NCBI GenBank assembly: GCA_002344975.1
Contig: DDUV01000094.1
Coordinates: 29,514 to 93,513, forward strand
Direction of reading: 5' to 3'
DNA: 64,000 bases
Source: Saprospiraceae bacterium UBA2329
GTDB taxonomy: Bacteria > Bacteroidota > Bacteroidia > Chitinophagales > Saprospiraceae
Part shown: positions 24,202-33,300 of the stretch, one piece after another
How positions within the stretch are numbered: the first letter of the stretch is position 1
How the letters are laid out: each line of letters opens with the position of its first letter
The notes under the pieces: model-generated
Database searches by the model: none
Told to the model about the DNA's origin: nothing
The model's input: only the letters and a program-made list of their open reading frames with translations
Position numbers and translations under genes: made by a program

Positions 24202-25914
24202 TCAACGCTTTTCAGCGGAACCCGTTCCTAATCGCAGCATCTGCCAGTTGCCCGCCGGGAAGGGCATAATATCCTCATACTGAAATGAAAAACCCACTCG
24301 GTAGCGACCCGCCGGAAGTTCGTCGGGCGCAATGAAGCCGGCATCCAGCGTAGCCGACGCGCCGGGTGTGAGGTGAGGCAGCCGGCATTGCAGGGGCACA
24401 AAACACCCCAATTTTTTACCGTCCATCCACACCGCCATGATTTGCAGGCGCGCTATCTTGCTGAAATCCAGTTCGTAAGGATATGGGTTGTACAAATGTA
24501 GGCTCAGGCGCACTTCCTGTCCGGCCTTGAGTTCAGCGGGCAAGGCATCGGCTACGGGTTGTACTTTATAAAACGCGTAGAAGGTATCTATTTCTGTGTA
24601 GGTAATGGTGTCGCGGTCCAGCATGAAAAAGGCCGGATCGGGATTTGACTGCCCGCCCACCCACAGAACAGGGCGCAGGTGTAGTTGCTCTTCTCCGTTC
24701 CAAAGGTCGAACTGGCTGCGACGGCTTTTGTAAGTACCCGCCGAAAAGGCTGGCAACTGCCCGGTGTAAAATGCGTACAGAGAGGCCCGCTGATAGGACC
24801 GGCTGAATGCTACCGGACGACCGGCGGCCAGCGCTTCTGTTTTTTTTGTGAATGCTTCAGGGCGGAAAAACTGATTCGGCAGCGGCGCCCATTCTCCTAT
24901 GAGCAAGGAGCGGGCTACGAGTACCAAAGGCAGTACTACGACTGCAACGCGCAGCAGATAGCGGGTTCGGCGCGCATCATGGAGGCTGTGTGCATACAAC
25001 ATCAACAGCATCGGCACAGACGAGATGACCGTCCATTGTGGTTGCACATGCCCCCGAAAGGTGGACAAGAAAAAGAACAGCAAAAATCCTGCAAAATTGA
25101 CTGCCAGCGCCCGTGTAAAAGGGTCCTTCCAATTGCTATGCCGCCAGGCTCGCCAGGCCATTGGCCACAGCAAGGGGTTGTAAACCAAAAACACATTGAG
25201 CAAAAATTCCGATACATACCACCACTTGAACTCCTGTGTGCGCTCTACCAAATGATAACGGAAGGAAGGAAAATCGTTGATGTATTGCCACCAAAGGTGT
25301 GGAAAAAACAGGACTGCCCCCGTCAAGCCGGCGACATACAAACGTGGATTCAGCAGCAGGCGCGGATGCGACAACACCGTAAAACCGATGAGTAATACGC
25401 CGTGATACTTGCTGTACAACAGCCCTGCACTGAGGGCGCCCAGCAGTAACGCATCGCTCCAGCGATTGTAAAGAACCAAGCGACGATAGGTGTAGAGGAA
25501 CAAGGCTGCAAAAAAGAGCAGCGGAGAATCGGGGGTGGCTACGAAGCCGAATACCTGAAAAATGACAATGGAAAAAGCGATGCCGAAAAACAACAGCGGA
25601 CGCTGTGGGCCAGGCCAATGTTCGCAGGTTAATCGCCACAACACCCACAAGGCGCCCACCTGCGCCAAAACGGCAACCATACGAACTCCCAACTCGCCGC
25701 CTATCCATTTGCCGGCCGAGATAAACAATGCAATCATCGGCGGGTGATCAAAGTAGCCCCAGTTCAACTGCGTACTGTACATCCAGTAGTAGGCTTCGTC
25801 TTCGGTGAGGGCACTGAAGGCTGCCTGTAAAGCATTGAGGATCAGCCAACCGAGAAGGATCAGCCAGGTAGTTCTGTTCTGATGTTCGGAGCGTGTTCGC
25901 ATGGTTGTTATCAC
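24202..25914 (-). CDS. GT39/ArnT-like membrane glycosyltransferase
   Basis: A 570-residue GT-C fold protein with about ten membrane helices in the first 380 residues. A conserved acidic motif sits in the first periplasmic loop (LTEDEAYYWMYS, near residue 37), as in PMT_2/ArnT glycosyltransferases that use polyprenyl-phosphate sugars. The last ~170 residues are a soluble periplasmic domain. It likely modifies lipid A, glycans or proteins; the acceptor is not identifiable. It lies 61 bp downstream of bamA on the same strand, and the uppS gene further upstream makes the carrier lipid this family depends on. Confidence 0.85.
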   Translation of the reverse strand: MITTMRTRSEHQNRTTWLILLGWLILNALQAAFSALTEDEAYYWMYSTQLNWGYFDHPPMIALFISAGKWIGGELGVRMVAVLAQVGALWVLWRLTCEHWPGPQRPLLFFGIAFSIVIFQVFGFVATPDSPLLFFAALFLYTYRRLVLYNRWSDALLLGALSAGLLYSKYHGVLLIGFTVLSHPRLLLNPRLYVAGLTGAVLFFPHLWWQYINDFPSFRYHLVERTQEFKWWYVSEFLLNVFLVYNPLLWPMAWRAWRHSNWKDPFTRALAVNFAGFLLFFFLSTFRGHVQPQWTVISSVPMLLMLYAHSLHDARRTRYLLRVAVVVLPLVLVARSLLIGEWAPLPNQFFRPEAFTKKTEALAAGRPVAFSRSYQRASLYAFYTGQLPAFSAGTYKSRRSQFDLWNGEEQLHLRPVLWVGGQSNPDPAFFMLDRDTITYTEIDTFYAFYKVQPVADALPAELKAGQEVRLSLHLYNPYPYELDFSKIARLQIMAVWMDGKKLGCFVPLQCRLPHLTPGASATLDAGFIAPDELPAGRYRVGFSFQYEDIMPFPAGNWQMLRLGTGSAEKR

Positions 25915-25931
25915 AGAAATGCCTGTGAAGT

Positions 25932-25959
25932 GATGCGGTCACTTCGACATGACCGCATC
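25932..25959 (-). terminator. Hairpin between bamA and the glycosyltransferase gene
   Basis: A perfect 10-bp inverted repeat GATGCGGTCA / TGACCGCATC with an 8-nt loop in the 61-bp gap. It has no U-run, so it may weaken rather than end readthrough. Confidence 0.45.
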
Positions 25960-25975
25960 GCTCGCTCGGATGTCG

Positions 25976-28495
25976 TTATTCAGGCTCAAAGCCCAATACG
26001 ATGTTGAAATCGCCCAGTCCTTTGAGGCCGCGTTCGCCCGGCAGGCGTTGCTTGTCGAAACCGATGCCATAGTCGAAACCGAGCAGGCCGAACATGGGCA
26101 GGAATACGCGCATACCTATACCCGCCGAACGTTTGAGATCGAAGGGGTTGAAATCGCGGAGGTTGCGCCAAGCGTTGCCGCCCTGAGCAAAAGCCAGTAC
26201 ATAGATGGTAGAACTCGGATTGAGCGAAAGCGGGTAACGCATCTCCAAGGTGAATTTATCGAAAATGGGCGCGGGCGAAGTCCGTTCGGCCGCGTCGAAG
26301 TTGGCCGACAAATCACTCACCTCGTAGCCGCGCATGGAGATGATGTCCACGCCCTGGAAGCCGAATTGTTGGTTGTTGATACCGTCGCCGCCCACCTGGA
26401 AGCGTTCGAAGGGTACCGTGCCGACTTTGCGATTATAGGAGCCGAGGATGCCTATTTTGGCGGAAGCCTTGAGTACTAATTTACCAACGATGGGCGTGTA
26501 CCATTCGGCATCGAAACGCCATTTGTGGTATTCGAGCCAACGATAGCGCTCTTCGGGGCCGAGGTCGGTGTAATCTTTGCCGTTGAGCAAGGAATAAGGC
26601 AGGGTAAGCTGTACTGCCAGCGAGATGCGCGAGCCTTCGCGGGGGAAGATCGGATCGTAAACGGTAGAACGGGCAATGGTTTGGCGAAGGCTGAAGTTGT
26701 TGAACTTGCCGTCGGTAATGAGGTTGCCGTTGTCGTCGGAGAAAGAGCCAAGGGCGCCGGCAGACCAGTCGTTGAGACTGAGCGTTTGGAGGCTCAGGGC
26801 GGTAGTGGACAGGAAGTTGTCGTCGGGCCATTTGAGGCGGGTGCCAAGGCTGGCAGAACCGTTGAGGATGCTGAAGCTGGAGTTGGCGGTGAAGGAATAA
26901 CGGTTGTAAAAACCAGCTACGGTGAAGGAGTTGGGCTTTTTGCCGCCGAGCCAGGGATCGGTGAGCGAGATGTTGTACGACTGGTAAAAATTGCCGTTGG
27001 TTTGAGCACGAATGCTGAGGCGCTGGCCGTCGCCCTGTGGCAGCGGTCGCCAGGCTTCTTTATTGAAAATATTACGCAGCGAGAAGTTGTTGAACGACAC
27101 GCCCAGCGTACCGATGACGCGCTGAATGCCGCCCCAGCCTGCCGAGAGTTCCAACTGGTCGGAGGGCTTTTCTTCCACGGTGTATTCTATATCCACAGTG
27201 CCGCGCTGCGGGTTCACGGGGGTGTTGATCCCCAAAGTTTCGGGATTGAAATAGCCGAGGTTGACGATCTGGCGCTGCGAGCGGAGGATGTCCGATCTGC
27301 TGAATTTTTCGCCCGGGCGGGTGAAGAGTTCGCGGCGGATAACGTGCTCGTGGGTGCGGTCGTTGCCTTTGATGATGACCTTGTCTATGGTGGCCTGCGG
27401 GCCTTCAAAAATGCGCATTTCGAGGTCAATGGAGTCGCCTTCGATGGCTACTTCCACGGGGTCCACGTTGAAAAACAGGTAGCCGTTGTCCATGTATAAA
27501 GTGCTCACATCTCGACCGTCCTGGCTGAAGCGGAGGCGTTTTTCGAGGAGTTCCTGATTGTAAACATCTCCCTTTTCGATGCCGAGAATGCCCTGAAGGG
27601 TGCTGTTGTCATAAATGGAGTTGCCCTTCCATACGATGTTGCGGAAGTAGTAACGCTGTCCTTCTTCGATGAGGATTTTGACGCGGAGGCGGCCATCTTC
27701 GTCTCGCCAGACGCTGTCGCCGAGGATACGGGCATCGCGGTAGCCGATGGTGTTATAATATTTGACGAGGGCTTCTTTGTCGGTTTCGTAGTCTTTGCGC
27801 ACGAGTTTGGAAGAGCCGAAGAGTTTGCCTTTCTCTTTGGTCTCCTTCATTTTGCGGGCCAATTTTTTCTCTTTGGCGTTCTGAGCGCCGGCAAATTCGA
27901 TGTCTTCAATTTTGATGCGTTCGCCGCGATCAGTATCGAAATAAACGATAACGGAATTGACACGGGCGGTATCCGGCTCCTCCATTACCTTCACTTTGGC
28001 ATCAAAAAAGCCCTTGTCTATAAAGAATTTCTCGATGGCGCGCTGGGCATTGAGTTTTACGTCTTCGGTCACGATGCCGCCTTTGAGCATGAACTTATTG
28101 ACCTGTTCGTTGAGGTTTTCGTGGTAGGTTTTGGGCACGTTGCGGTAGGCGTACTTTGAGAGGCGGGGCCTTTCCTGCAATTGAATTTCCAGAAAAACCA
28201 CATCTCCGATGACTTTGTCCAATACGATCTGCACATTGGTAAACAAACGCAAACGCATCAGGGCTTTCATAGCGCGGGGTATTTCGGGGCCGGGTATGCG
28301 GATTTTGTCGCCCACTTTGAGGCCCGATACGCCGATGATGGCCACGTCTTCGCTGTAGGTGGCGCCGGTCACTTTAATGCCGCCGATTTCAAATTCTTTA
28401 GGCTCGCCGAATGGATACACGGGCAGGTTTTCGTCCGTTTGCGCCCAGGAGGCAAAAGGCAGAAGCAAGAGCAAAGCAAAAAATAATCTGTTCAT
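25976..28495 (-). CDS. bamA: Outer membrane assembly factor BamA (Omp85)
   Basis: An 839-residue protein from ATG 28495 (MNRLFFALLLLLPFASWAQ signal peptide); a farther start would add 21 residues without signal character. The N-terminal half holds the POTRA domains (~35-440; for example GLKVGDKIRIPG and YTVEEKPSDQLELSAGWGG leading into the barrel). The C-terminal half is a 16-strand barrel typical of Omp85, with MRGYEVSDL as the conserved lid/loop-6 region. It folds beta-barrel proteins into the outer membrane and should be essential. uppS lies upstream and a GT39 gene downstream on the same strand. Confidence 0.95.
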   Translation of the reverse strand: MNRLFFALLLLLPFASWAQTDENLPVYPFGEPKEFEIGGIKVTGATYSEDVAIIGVSGLKVGDKIRIPGPEIPRAMKALMRLRLFTNVQIVLDKVIGDVVFLEIQLQERPRLSKYAYRNVPKTYHENLNEQVNKFMLKGGIVTEDVKLNAQRAIEKFFIDKGFFDAKVKVMEEPDTARVNSVIVYFDTDRGERIKIEDIEFAGAQNAKEKKLARKMKETKEKGKLFGSSKLVRKDYETDKEALVKYYNTIGYRDARILGDSVWRDEDGRLRVKILIEEGQRYYFRNIVWKGNSIYDNSTLQGILGIEKGDVYNQELLEKRLRFSQDGRDVSTLYMDNGYLFFNVDPVEVAIEGDSIDLEMRIFEGPQATIDKVIIKGNDRTHEHVIRRELFTRPGEKFSRSDILRSQRQIVNLGYFNPETLGINTPVNPQRGTVDIEYTVEEKPSDQLELSAGWGGIQRVIGTLGVSFNNFSLRNIFNKEAWRPLPQGDGQRLSIRAQTNGNFYQSYNISLTDPWLGGKKPNSFTVAGFYNRYSFTANSSFSILNGSASLGTRLKWPDDNFLSTTALSLQTLSLNDWSAGALGSFSDDNGNLITDGKFNNFSLRQTIARSTVYDPIFPREGSRISLAVQLTLPYSLLNGKDYTDLGPEERYRWLEYHKWRFDAEWYTPIVGKLVLKASAKIGILGSYNRKVGTVPFERFQVGGDGINNQQFGFQGVDIISMRGYEVSDLSANFDAAERTSPAPIFDKFTLEMRYPLSLNPSSTIYVLAFAQGGNAWRNLRDFNPFDLKRSAGIGMRVFLPMFGLLGFDYGIGFDKQRLPGERGLKGLGDFNIVLGFEPE

Positions 28496-28675
28496 TATCA
28501 TCATATTTTGTCGGGCTGTTAAAATATTAAGCCGGATCAGTCTGGTGGATGGATTCAAAGTAGTTATTCATTAGCCGCGAGCTGCGAGGTTGATTTTGCA
28601 ACAAACGCATTACGCCAGACGGCGAATCATTGGACGCCGGTTGGAACGGATTAACGAAAGCATCAGATTTTAATT

Positions 28676-29425
28676 TCATTGGGCTAATTGTTCGCTGGTC
28701 TTCCCGAAGCGGCGTTCGCGTTGCTGAAAGTCAATGATGGCTTGGTACAGGTGTTCTTTCCTGAATTCGGGCCACAACACCGGCGTAAAATACAACTCGG
28801 CGTAGGCAATTTGCCACAGCAGGAAATTGCTGATGCGCTGTTCGCCGCTGCTGCGAATGAGCAGTTCCGGGTCGGGAATTTGATTCATGCCGGTGTTCAA
28901 ACGGGCGGCAAAGCGCTCCTCACTCACCTCTTCGGGCTTCAATTCGCCGGCCTGCACCTGTTCTGCCAGTAGCCGGGCTGCCTGTAGTATTTCCCGACGG
29001 GCGCTGTAGTTGAGGGCCAGCACCAGCGTCATGCGCGAGTTGTTTTTGGTAGTTTCGATGCCCTGCAAAAGAGCGCGGCGGGTGGCGTCGGGCAGTTGAC
29101 TGAGGTCGCCGATGGCCATCAGGCGGATGTTGTTTTTCATCAGCGTTTTGACCTCTTTGTGCAGAGTTTCCACCAAAAGCCGCATCAGTGCGCCCACTTC
29201 TATTTTGGGGCGGTTCCAGTTTTCGGTGGAAAAGGCGTAGAGCGTCAGGTATTCTATGCCCAATTCGGCAGCGGCCTCTGTGATGTCGCGCACTGCCTGC
29301 ACGCCATTGCGATGCCCGAATACGCGCGGCTTGCCATGTTGTTTGGCCCAACGCCCGTTGCCGTCCATGATGACTGCGACATGGCGCGGCAATTTTTCCA
29401 GTATGATGGCTGATTTCAGTTCCAT
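28676..29425 (-). CDS. uppS: Undecaprenyl diphosphate synthase (isoprenyl transferase)
   Basis: A 249-residue cis-prenyltransferase making the C55 lipid carrier for cell-wall and envelope glycans. Motif HVAVIMDGNGRWAKQ holds the catalytic Asp and pyrophosphate site. Later family motifs LTLYAFSTENWNRP and ELLIRSSGEQRISNFLLWQ are intact. An ATG at 29467 would add 14 residues, but a -7 box (29482-29475) lies only ~8 nt upstream of it, which would put the transcript start at that codon. I therefore prefer ATG 29425 (MELKSAII), which also fits family length. Confidence 0.95.
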   Translation of the reverse strand: MELKSAIILEKLPRHVAVIMDGNGRWAKQHGKPRVFGHRNGVQAVRDITEAAAELGIEYLTLYAFSTENWNRPKIEVGALMRLLVETLHKEVKTLMKNNIRLMAIGDLSQLPDATRRALLQGIETTKNNSRMTLVLALNYSARREILQAARLLAEQVQAGELKPEEVSEERFAARLNTGMNQIPDPELLIRSSGEQRISNFLLWQIAYAELYFTPVLWPEFRKEHLYQAIIDFQQRERRFGKTSEQLAQ

Positions 29426-29474
29426 TCTGACGGCTTGCATGGCCGGTTTTTCGGCGGCCCGGTGCATAAGCGCG

Positions 29475-29482
29475 CAAAGTTA
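29475..29482 (-). promoter_or_regulatory. -7 promoter box for uppS
   Basis: TAACTTTG on the minus strand. Its position decides the uppS start in favour of the downstream ATG at 29425. A divergent box for the M3 peptidase lies 43 bp away. Confidence 0.6.
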
Positions 29483-29525
29483 GCAAAAGCGGCTTTCATT
29501 GTACGGATTATCGGGCGATTCGCTG

Positions 29526-29533
29526 TACTTTTG
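29526..29533 (+). promoter_or_regulatory. -7 promoter box for the M3 peptidase gene
   Basis: TACTTTTG fits TAnnTTTG and lies 26 nt before the ATG at 29560. Confidence 0.55.
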
Positions 29534-29559
29534 CGCCCTTGCCACCCAAATGAGATGAT

Positions 29560-31239
29560 ATGAGGTTTGAACAATTGCAATACCAACGCCCCGACATGGC
29601 ACAATTCAGCGCCCGTTTTCACGAGTTGTTGGAGCGCTTTTCCAATGCGGAATCCTTTGATTTACAAAGTGAAGCATTTACAAAAATCAATGCCCTGCGC
29701 GATGAATTTTCTTCCATGTTCAACCTCTGCCACATCCGGCATACGGTGAACACGAAGGACGAGTTTTACGCCACGGAAAACGACTTTTTCGATCAGGAGA
29801 TGCCCAACGTAGAGGCTCTGAATTTCAAGTTTTACGAAAAACTGCTCGCCTCGCCTTTCCGGTCTGAATTGGAAGCTAAATGGGGCCGCCAGCTTTTTCA
29901 GATCGCCGAGTTGAGCCGCAAGACCTTCAGTCCTGATATTCTGGAGGACCTCCAAAAAGAAAACGCCTTAGTGAGCGCCTACGTCAAGCTCAAAGCAGGC
30001 GCCCGCATTACCTGCCTCGGCGAGGAGTACAACCTATCCTCCATCATCAAACTCGAAAACTCGCCCGATCGCGGAGTACGCCGCGCCGCCGCTGCCGCCA
30101 AATGGGCTTTTTTTGATGAACACGCCGCCGAGGTGGACGACATCTTCGATCAGTTAGTAGAACTTCGGCATGGCATGGCCCAAAAACTGGGTTTCCACAA
30201 TTTTGTAGAAATGGCTTATGCGCGCATGCTTCGCAGCGATTACGACGCCCAAATGGTGGCCGGATTCCGCGAACAAATCCGACAGAGCATCGTGCCCATC
30301 GCTACCCGGCTCTACGAACGCCAGCGCGAACGCCTGCAATTGGAGCGCCTGCATTTCTACGATGAAGACTACCGTTTCCCCGACGGCAACCCGCATCCAA
30401 AGGGCGACCCGGAGTGGATCATCAGTCAGGCGGCACAGATGTATGACGAGCTTTCGCCCGATACCAGTGAGTTCTTCCGTTTTATGCTCGACGGCGGGTT
30501 TATGGACCTGCCCGCCCGCGACGGTAAATCGCCCGGCGGCTACTGCACCTTCCTCAACTCGTATGGCGCGCCGTTCATCTTTTCCAATTTCAACGGTACC
30601 AGCGGCGATATTGACGTGCTGACCCACGAGGTAGGGCACGCTTTTCAGGTCTATAGTAGCCGCAACATCGGCATCAACGAGTACTATTGGCCCTCCTACG
30701 AAGCCTGCGAAATTCATTCCATGAGCATGGAGTTTTTTACCTGGCCCTGGATGCGCCTCTTTTTCGGCGAGGATACCGACAAGTACCATTTTGCGCACTT
30801 GTCGGGGGCCATTTATTTCCTGCCTTACGGCGTGGCGGTGGACGAGTTTCAGCATTTAGTGTATGAAAATCCCCAATGGACGCCTGCCGAACGCCGCCAA
30901 GCCTGGCGCGACACGGAGCGCAAATATCTGCCCTGGCGCCACTACGACAACAATGCCTTTTTGGAAAGCGGCGGTTACTGGCACAAGCAAAGCCATATTT
31001 TTTCCACGCCGTTTTACTACATAGACTATGTGCTGGCACAGATTTGCGCCTTCCAGTTCTGGAAACGCGACCGCGAAGATCATACCTCCGCCTGGAAAGA
31101 TTATGTGCAATTGTGCCGGGCCGGCGGCAGCGGCTCCTTTTTGGAACTGACCCGCTTGGCCAATCTGCGCTCGCCCTTCGAGGAGGGCTGCGTGGATTCG
31201 GTGTCGGGCGTGGTGGCCGAGTGGTTGGAGGGGCATTGA
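29560..31239 (+). CDS. pepF: M3-family oligoendopeptidase
   Basis: A 559-residue zinc metallopeptidase of the thimet/oligoendopeptidase F group, acting on short peptides in the cytoplasm (no signal peptide). The zinc motif HEVGH begins at H356 (VLTHEVGHAFQVY), and the third ligand is in YEACEIHSMSMEF about 25 residues later. The conserved GGYCTFL and YGAPFIFSNFNGT segments precede it, as in the M3B group. Length is normal. Divergent from uppS and convergent with prfA, so probably monocistronic. Confidence 0.92.
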   Translation: MRFEQLQYQRPDMAQFSARFHELLERFSNAESFDLQSEAFTKINALRDEFSSMFNLCHIRHTVNTKDEFYATENDFFDQEMPNVEALNFKFYEKLLASPFRSELEAKWGRQLFQIAELSRKTFSPDILEDLQKENALVSAYVKLKAGARITCLGEEYNLSSIIKLENSPDRGVRRAAAAAKWAFFDEHAAEVDDIFDQLVELRHGMAQKLGFHNFVEMAYARMLRSDYDAQMVAGFREQIRQSIVPIATRLYERQRERLQLERLHFYDEDYRFPDGNPHPKGDPEWIISQAAQMYDELSPDTSEFFRFMLDGGFMDLPARDGKSPGGYCTFLNSYGAPFIFSNFNGTSGDIDVLTHEVGHAFQVYSSRNIGINEYYWPSYEACEIHSMSMEFFTWPWMRLFFGEDTDKYHFAHLSGAIYFLPYGVAVDEFQHLVYENPQWTPAERRQAWRDTERKYLPWRHYDNNAFLESGGYWHKQSHIFSTPFYYIDYVLAQICAFQFWKRDREDHTSAWKDYVQLCRAGGSGSFLELTRLANLRSPFEEGCVDSVSGVVAEWLEGH

Positions 31240-31250
31240 GCCTATACTCC

Positions 31251-32321
31251 TCACCCTTCCGCTTCCGCCTTCAGTTTCTCTGCCGTATCGGCTATTTGCA
31301 GGGCCTCGATGATCTCCTCTAAGCGGCCGTCCATTACGGCGTCCAAGTTGTAGAGCGTCAGGTTGATGCGGTGGTCGGTGAGGCGGTTTTGGGGGTAGTT
31401 GTAGGTGCGGATTTTTTCCGAGCGGTCGCCGGAGCCGACGATGGATTTCCGGCGGGAGGCTATTTCCGAGTGTACTTTTTCGTATTCCATTTCCTGGAGG
31501 CGCTGGTAGAGGCGTTGCAGGGCTATTTCCCGGTTTTGGTGCTGCGAGCGCGCCTCGGTGCTTTCGGTGACGACGCCGCTGGGCAGGTGCGTGAATCGCA
31601 CGCCCGATTCGGTTTTGTTCACATGCTGGCCGCCCGCGCCGCTGGCCCGGAAGGTATCCACTTTGAGGTCGGCCTTGTTGATGTTGACGTCTTCCATTTC
31701 CAATTTCGGCATCACGGCTACGGTAGCTGCCGAGGTGTGGATGCGGCCCTGCGACTCGGTTTTGGGCACCCGCTGCACCCGGTGCGTACCGGATTCAAAC
31801 TTCAGTTTGCCGAATACTTCGTCGCCGGTGATCTCCAGAATGAGCCGGTCGTAGCCGCCCACGGTGCCTTCGTTTACGTCCAATACCTCCACTTTCCAGC
31901 CCTGCGCATCGAAGTAGCGCTGGTACATGCGGTACAAATCGCCGGCGAAGAGCGAGGCTTCGTCGCCGCCGGTGCCGGAGCGAATTTCAAACAACACGTC
32001 TTTGTCGTCGTTGGGGTCTTTGGGGATGAGCAAAACGCGGAGGCGTTCGTCCACATCGGCCAGGCGGGTCTCCAACTCGGCGAGTTCCTCCTGCGCCATG
32101 GCCCTGATTTCGGGGTCTTCGTCGCGCAGCATTTCCTTGACCGAGGCAATGGCGGCGCGGGTATCGAGTTGCTCATTAAAAGCATGGACGATGGGCTTGA
32201 GGTTTTTGTAATCCTTGCTCACTTTGCGGTAGCGGTCCGAATCGGCAATGACGCCGGGGTCGGCCATTTGCTCTTCCAGATAAATGTATCGTTCTTTGAT
32301 GGCTTCCAGCTTCTCAGTCAT
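31251..32321 (-). CDS. prfA: Peptide chain release factor 1
   Basis: A 356-residue RF1 that reads UAA and UAG stop codons. The GGQ peptidyl-hydrolysis motif is in GAGGQHVNKTESG. The stop-codon reading tripeptide region reads RVPKTESQGRIHTSA, i.e. PxT, which marks RF1 rather than RF2 (SPF). The start is ATG 32321 (MTEKLEAI). An upstream frame extension of 30 residues is excluded because the -7 promoter box (32416-32409) falls inside it. Confidence 0.95.
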   Translation of the reverse strand: MTEKLEAIKERYIYLEEQMADPGVIADSDRYRKVSKDYKNLKPIVHAFNEQLDTRAAIASVKEMLRDEDPEIRAMAQEELAELETRLADVDERLRVLLIPKDPNDDKDVLFEIRSGTGGDEASLFAGDLYRMYQRYFDAQGWKVEVLDVNEGTVGGYDRLILEITGDEVFGKLKFESGTHRVQRVPKTESQGRIHTSAATVAVMPKLEMEDVNINKADLKVDTFRASGAGGQHVNKTESGVRFTHLPSGVVTESTEARSQHQNREIALQRLYQRLQEMEYEKVHSEIASRRKSIVGSGDRSEKIRTYNYPQNRLTDHRINLTLYNLDAVMDGRLEEIIEALQIADTAEKLKAEAEG

Positions 32322-32408
32322 AATAAACGTAGTGATAAAAAGAGAAAAAACAAGGCCCTTGCCCGTAAACCTGCGCCCTAATTCAGGGCCTGTTTGAATA
32401 TGGATGGG

Positions 32409-32416
32409 CAAAGGTA
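32409..32416 (-). promoter_or_regulatory. -7 promoter box for prfA
   Basis: TACCTTTG on the minus strand, 88 nt upstream of ATG 32321. It supports the shorter RF1 start. Confidence 0.55.
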
Positions 32417-32518
32417 GGGAATGGCAGGGACAAGCGGGGGTAAAGATTTCCTCGTTTTAGAGATCGCAAAAAGTGGTTTTGATGAAAACTACGTTGGTGG
32501 TGGAGCAAGATCAGATTT

Positions 32519-32908
32519 TCATTCCTGCCAAACCGTCGCCACGCCATAAAGAGGGAAACTGGGGTCTTTTGTAATCACCGTAATATTTTCACACAAAGCC
32601 TGTCCGATCATCATGCGATCAAATGGGTCTGCATGGTGCGACGGTAAGAAGCATGCGCTCAAAATGTGCTGGAAGTTAGTGGGGAGCAACTGAAAATCAT
32701 GCGCGGCCAAAAAAGCAGGCAAGTCTGTGAATGGACAAGAAAGATGAAGCCTGCCGAGGTTGATCTTTATACCTATTTCCCAAAGCGCTGCAATACTTAC
32801 ATATTTGTCAAGATCAGAGTTGGAGAGGATAGCAAGTGCATTCGCTGAAAGTTGGTTGTCTCCATTCAAAAACCATATCAGTGCATGGCTATCAATCAGG
32901 TACCTCAT
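32519..32908 (-). CDS. PIN-domain toxin (VapC-like)
   Basis: A 129-residue PIN-domain ribonuclease. The acidic residues expected for metal binding are present: the first Asp in MRYLIDSHALIWFL, Glu in ALWEIGIKINLGRL, and Asp in HHADPFDRMMIGQAL. This belongs to the PIN subgroup with the HADPFDR motif, usually paired with DUF2281 or Phd-type antitoxins. The ATG overlaps the antitoxin stop by one base (TGATG), so translation is coupled. Such toxins usually cleave tRNA or other RNA; the target here is unknown. Confidence 0.85.
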   Translation of the reverse strand: MRYLIDSHALIWFLNGDNQLSANALAILSNSDLDKYVSIAALWEIGIKINLGRLHLSCPFTDLPAFLAAHDFQLLPTNFQHILSACFLPSHHADPFDRMMIGQALCENITVITKDPSFPLYGVATVWQE

Positions 32909-33216
32909 CAGTGCATATATTCTTTGAATCCTTCCAAAGGCTCGTCAAAATCCGGCATCATTTCAAACATGCCCTTTGCACAGCCAAACCCAGGCGTAAT
33001 GCCGGATATGTCCACCTTCATGCCGCCCCATTCAACGATTTTTTCCTCCCGATTATCTCCGTTCGGCATCATGGAATCCCCTTCAGCTATCTGAATGGTA
33101 ATCTTTTTCTCTTGGGAGGCAGGCTCTTTGACTATCTGAAAATTCAAAGAGTCTATATACTCCAGCAGTTTTTGCAAAGCTGCCTGATTGTCGGTACGAA
33201 GAATTAGCTCAAACAT
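32908..33216 (-). CDS. Probable antitoxin partner of the PIN toxin
   Basis: A 102-residue protein directly upstream of the PIN toxin with a one-base overlap. The C-terminal third (GFGCAKGMFEMMPDFDEPLEGFKEYM) resembles the DUF2281-type toxin-binding tail, in which an acidic, Met/Phe-rich helix sits in the toxin groove. The N-terminal ~50 residues look like a small ferredoxin-like or dimerisation fold and not a clear AbrB domain. The call rests on context and on this tail. Confidence 0.7.
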   Translation of the reverse strand: MFELILRTDNQAALQKLLEYIDSLNFQIVKEPASQEKKITIQIAEGDSMMPNGDNREEKIVEWGGMKVDISGITPGFGCAKGMFEMMPDFDEPLEGFKEYMH

Positions 33217-33300
33217 GGTCGGTTCCTTTTTATGACAAAACTACATTTGGGGGCCAAAAGTTGCTTCCAAATTTATCCGAAGCCTTACCAGCCCTCGCCC

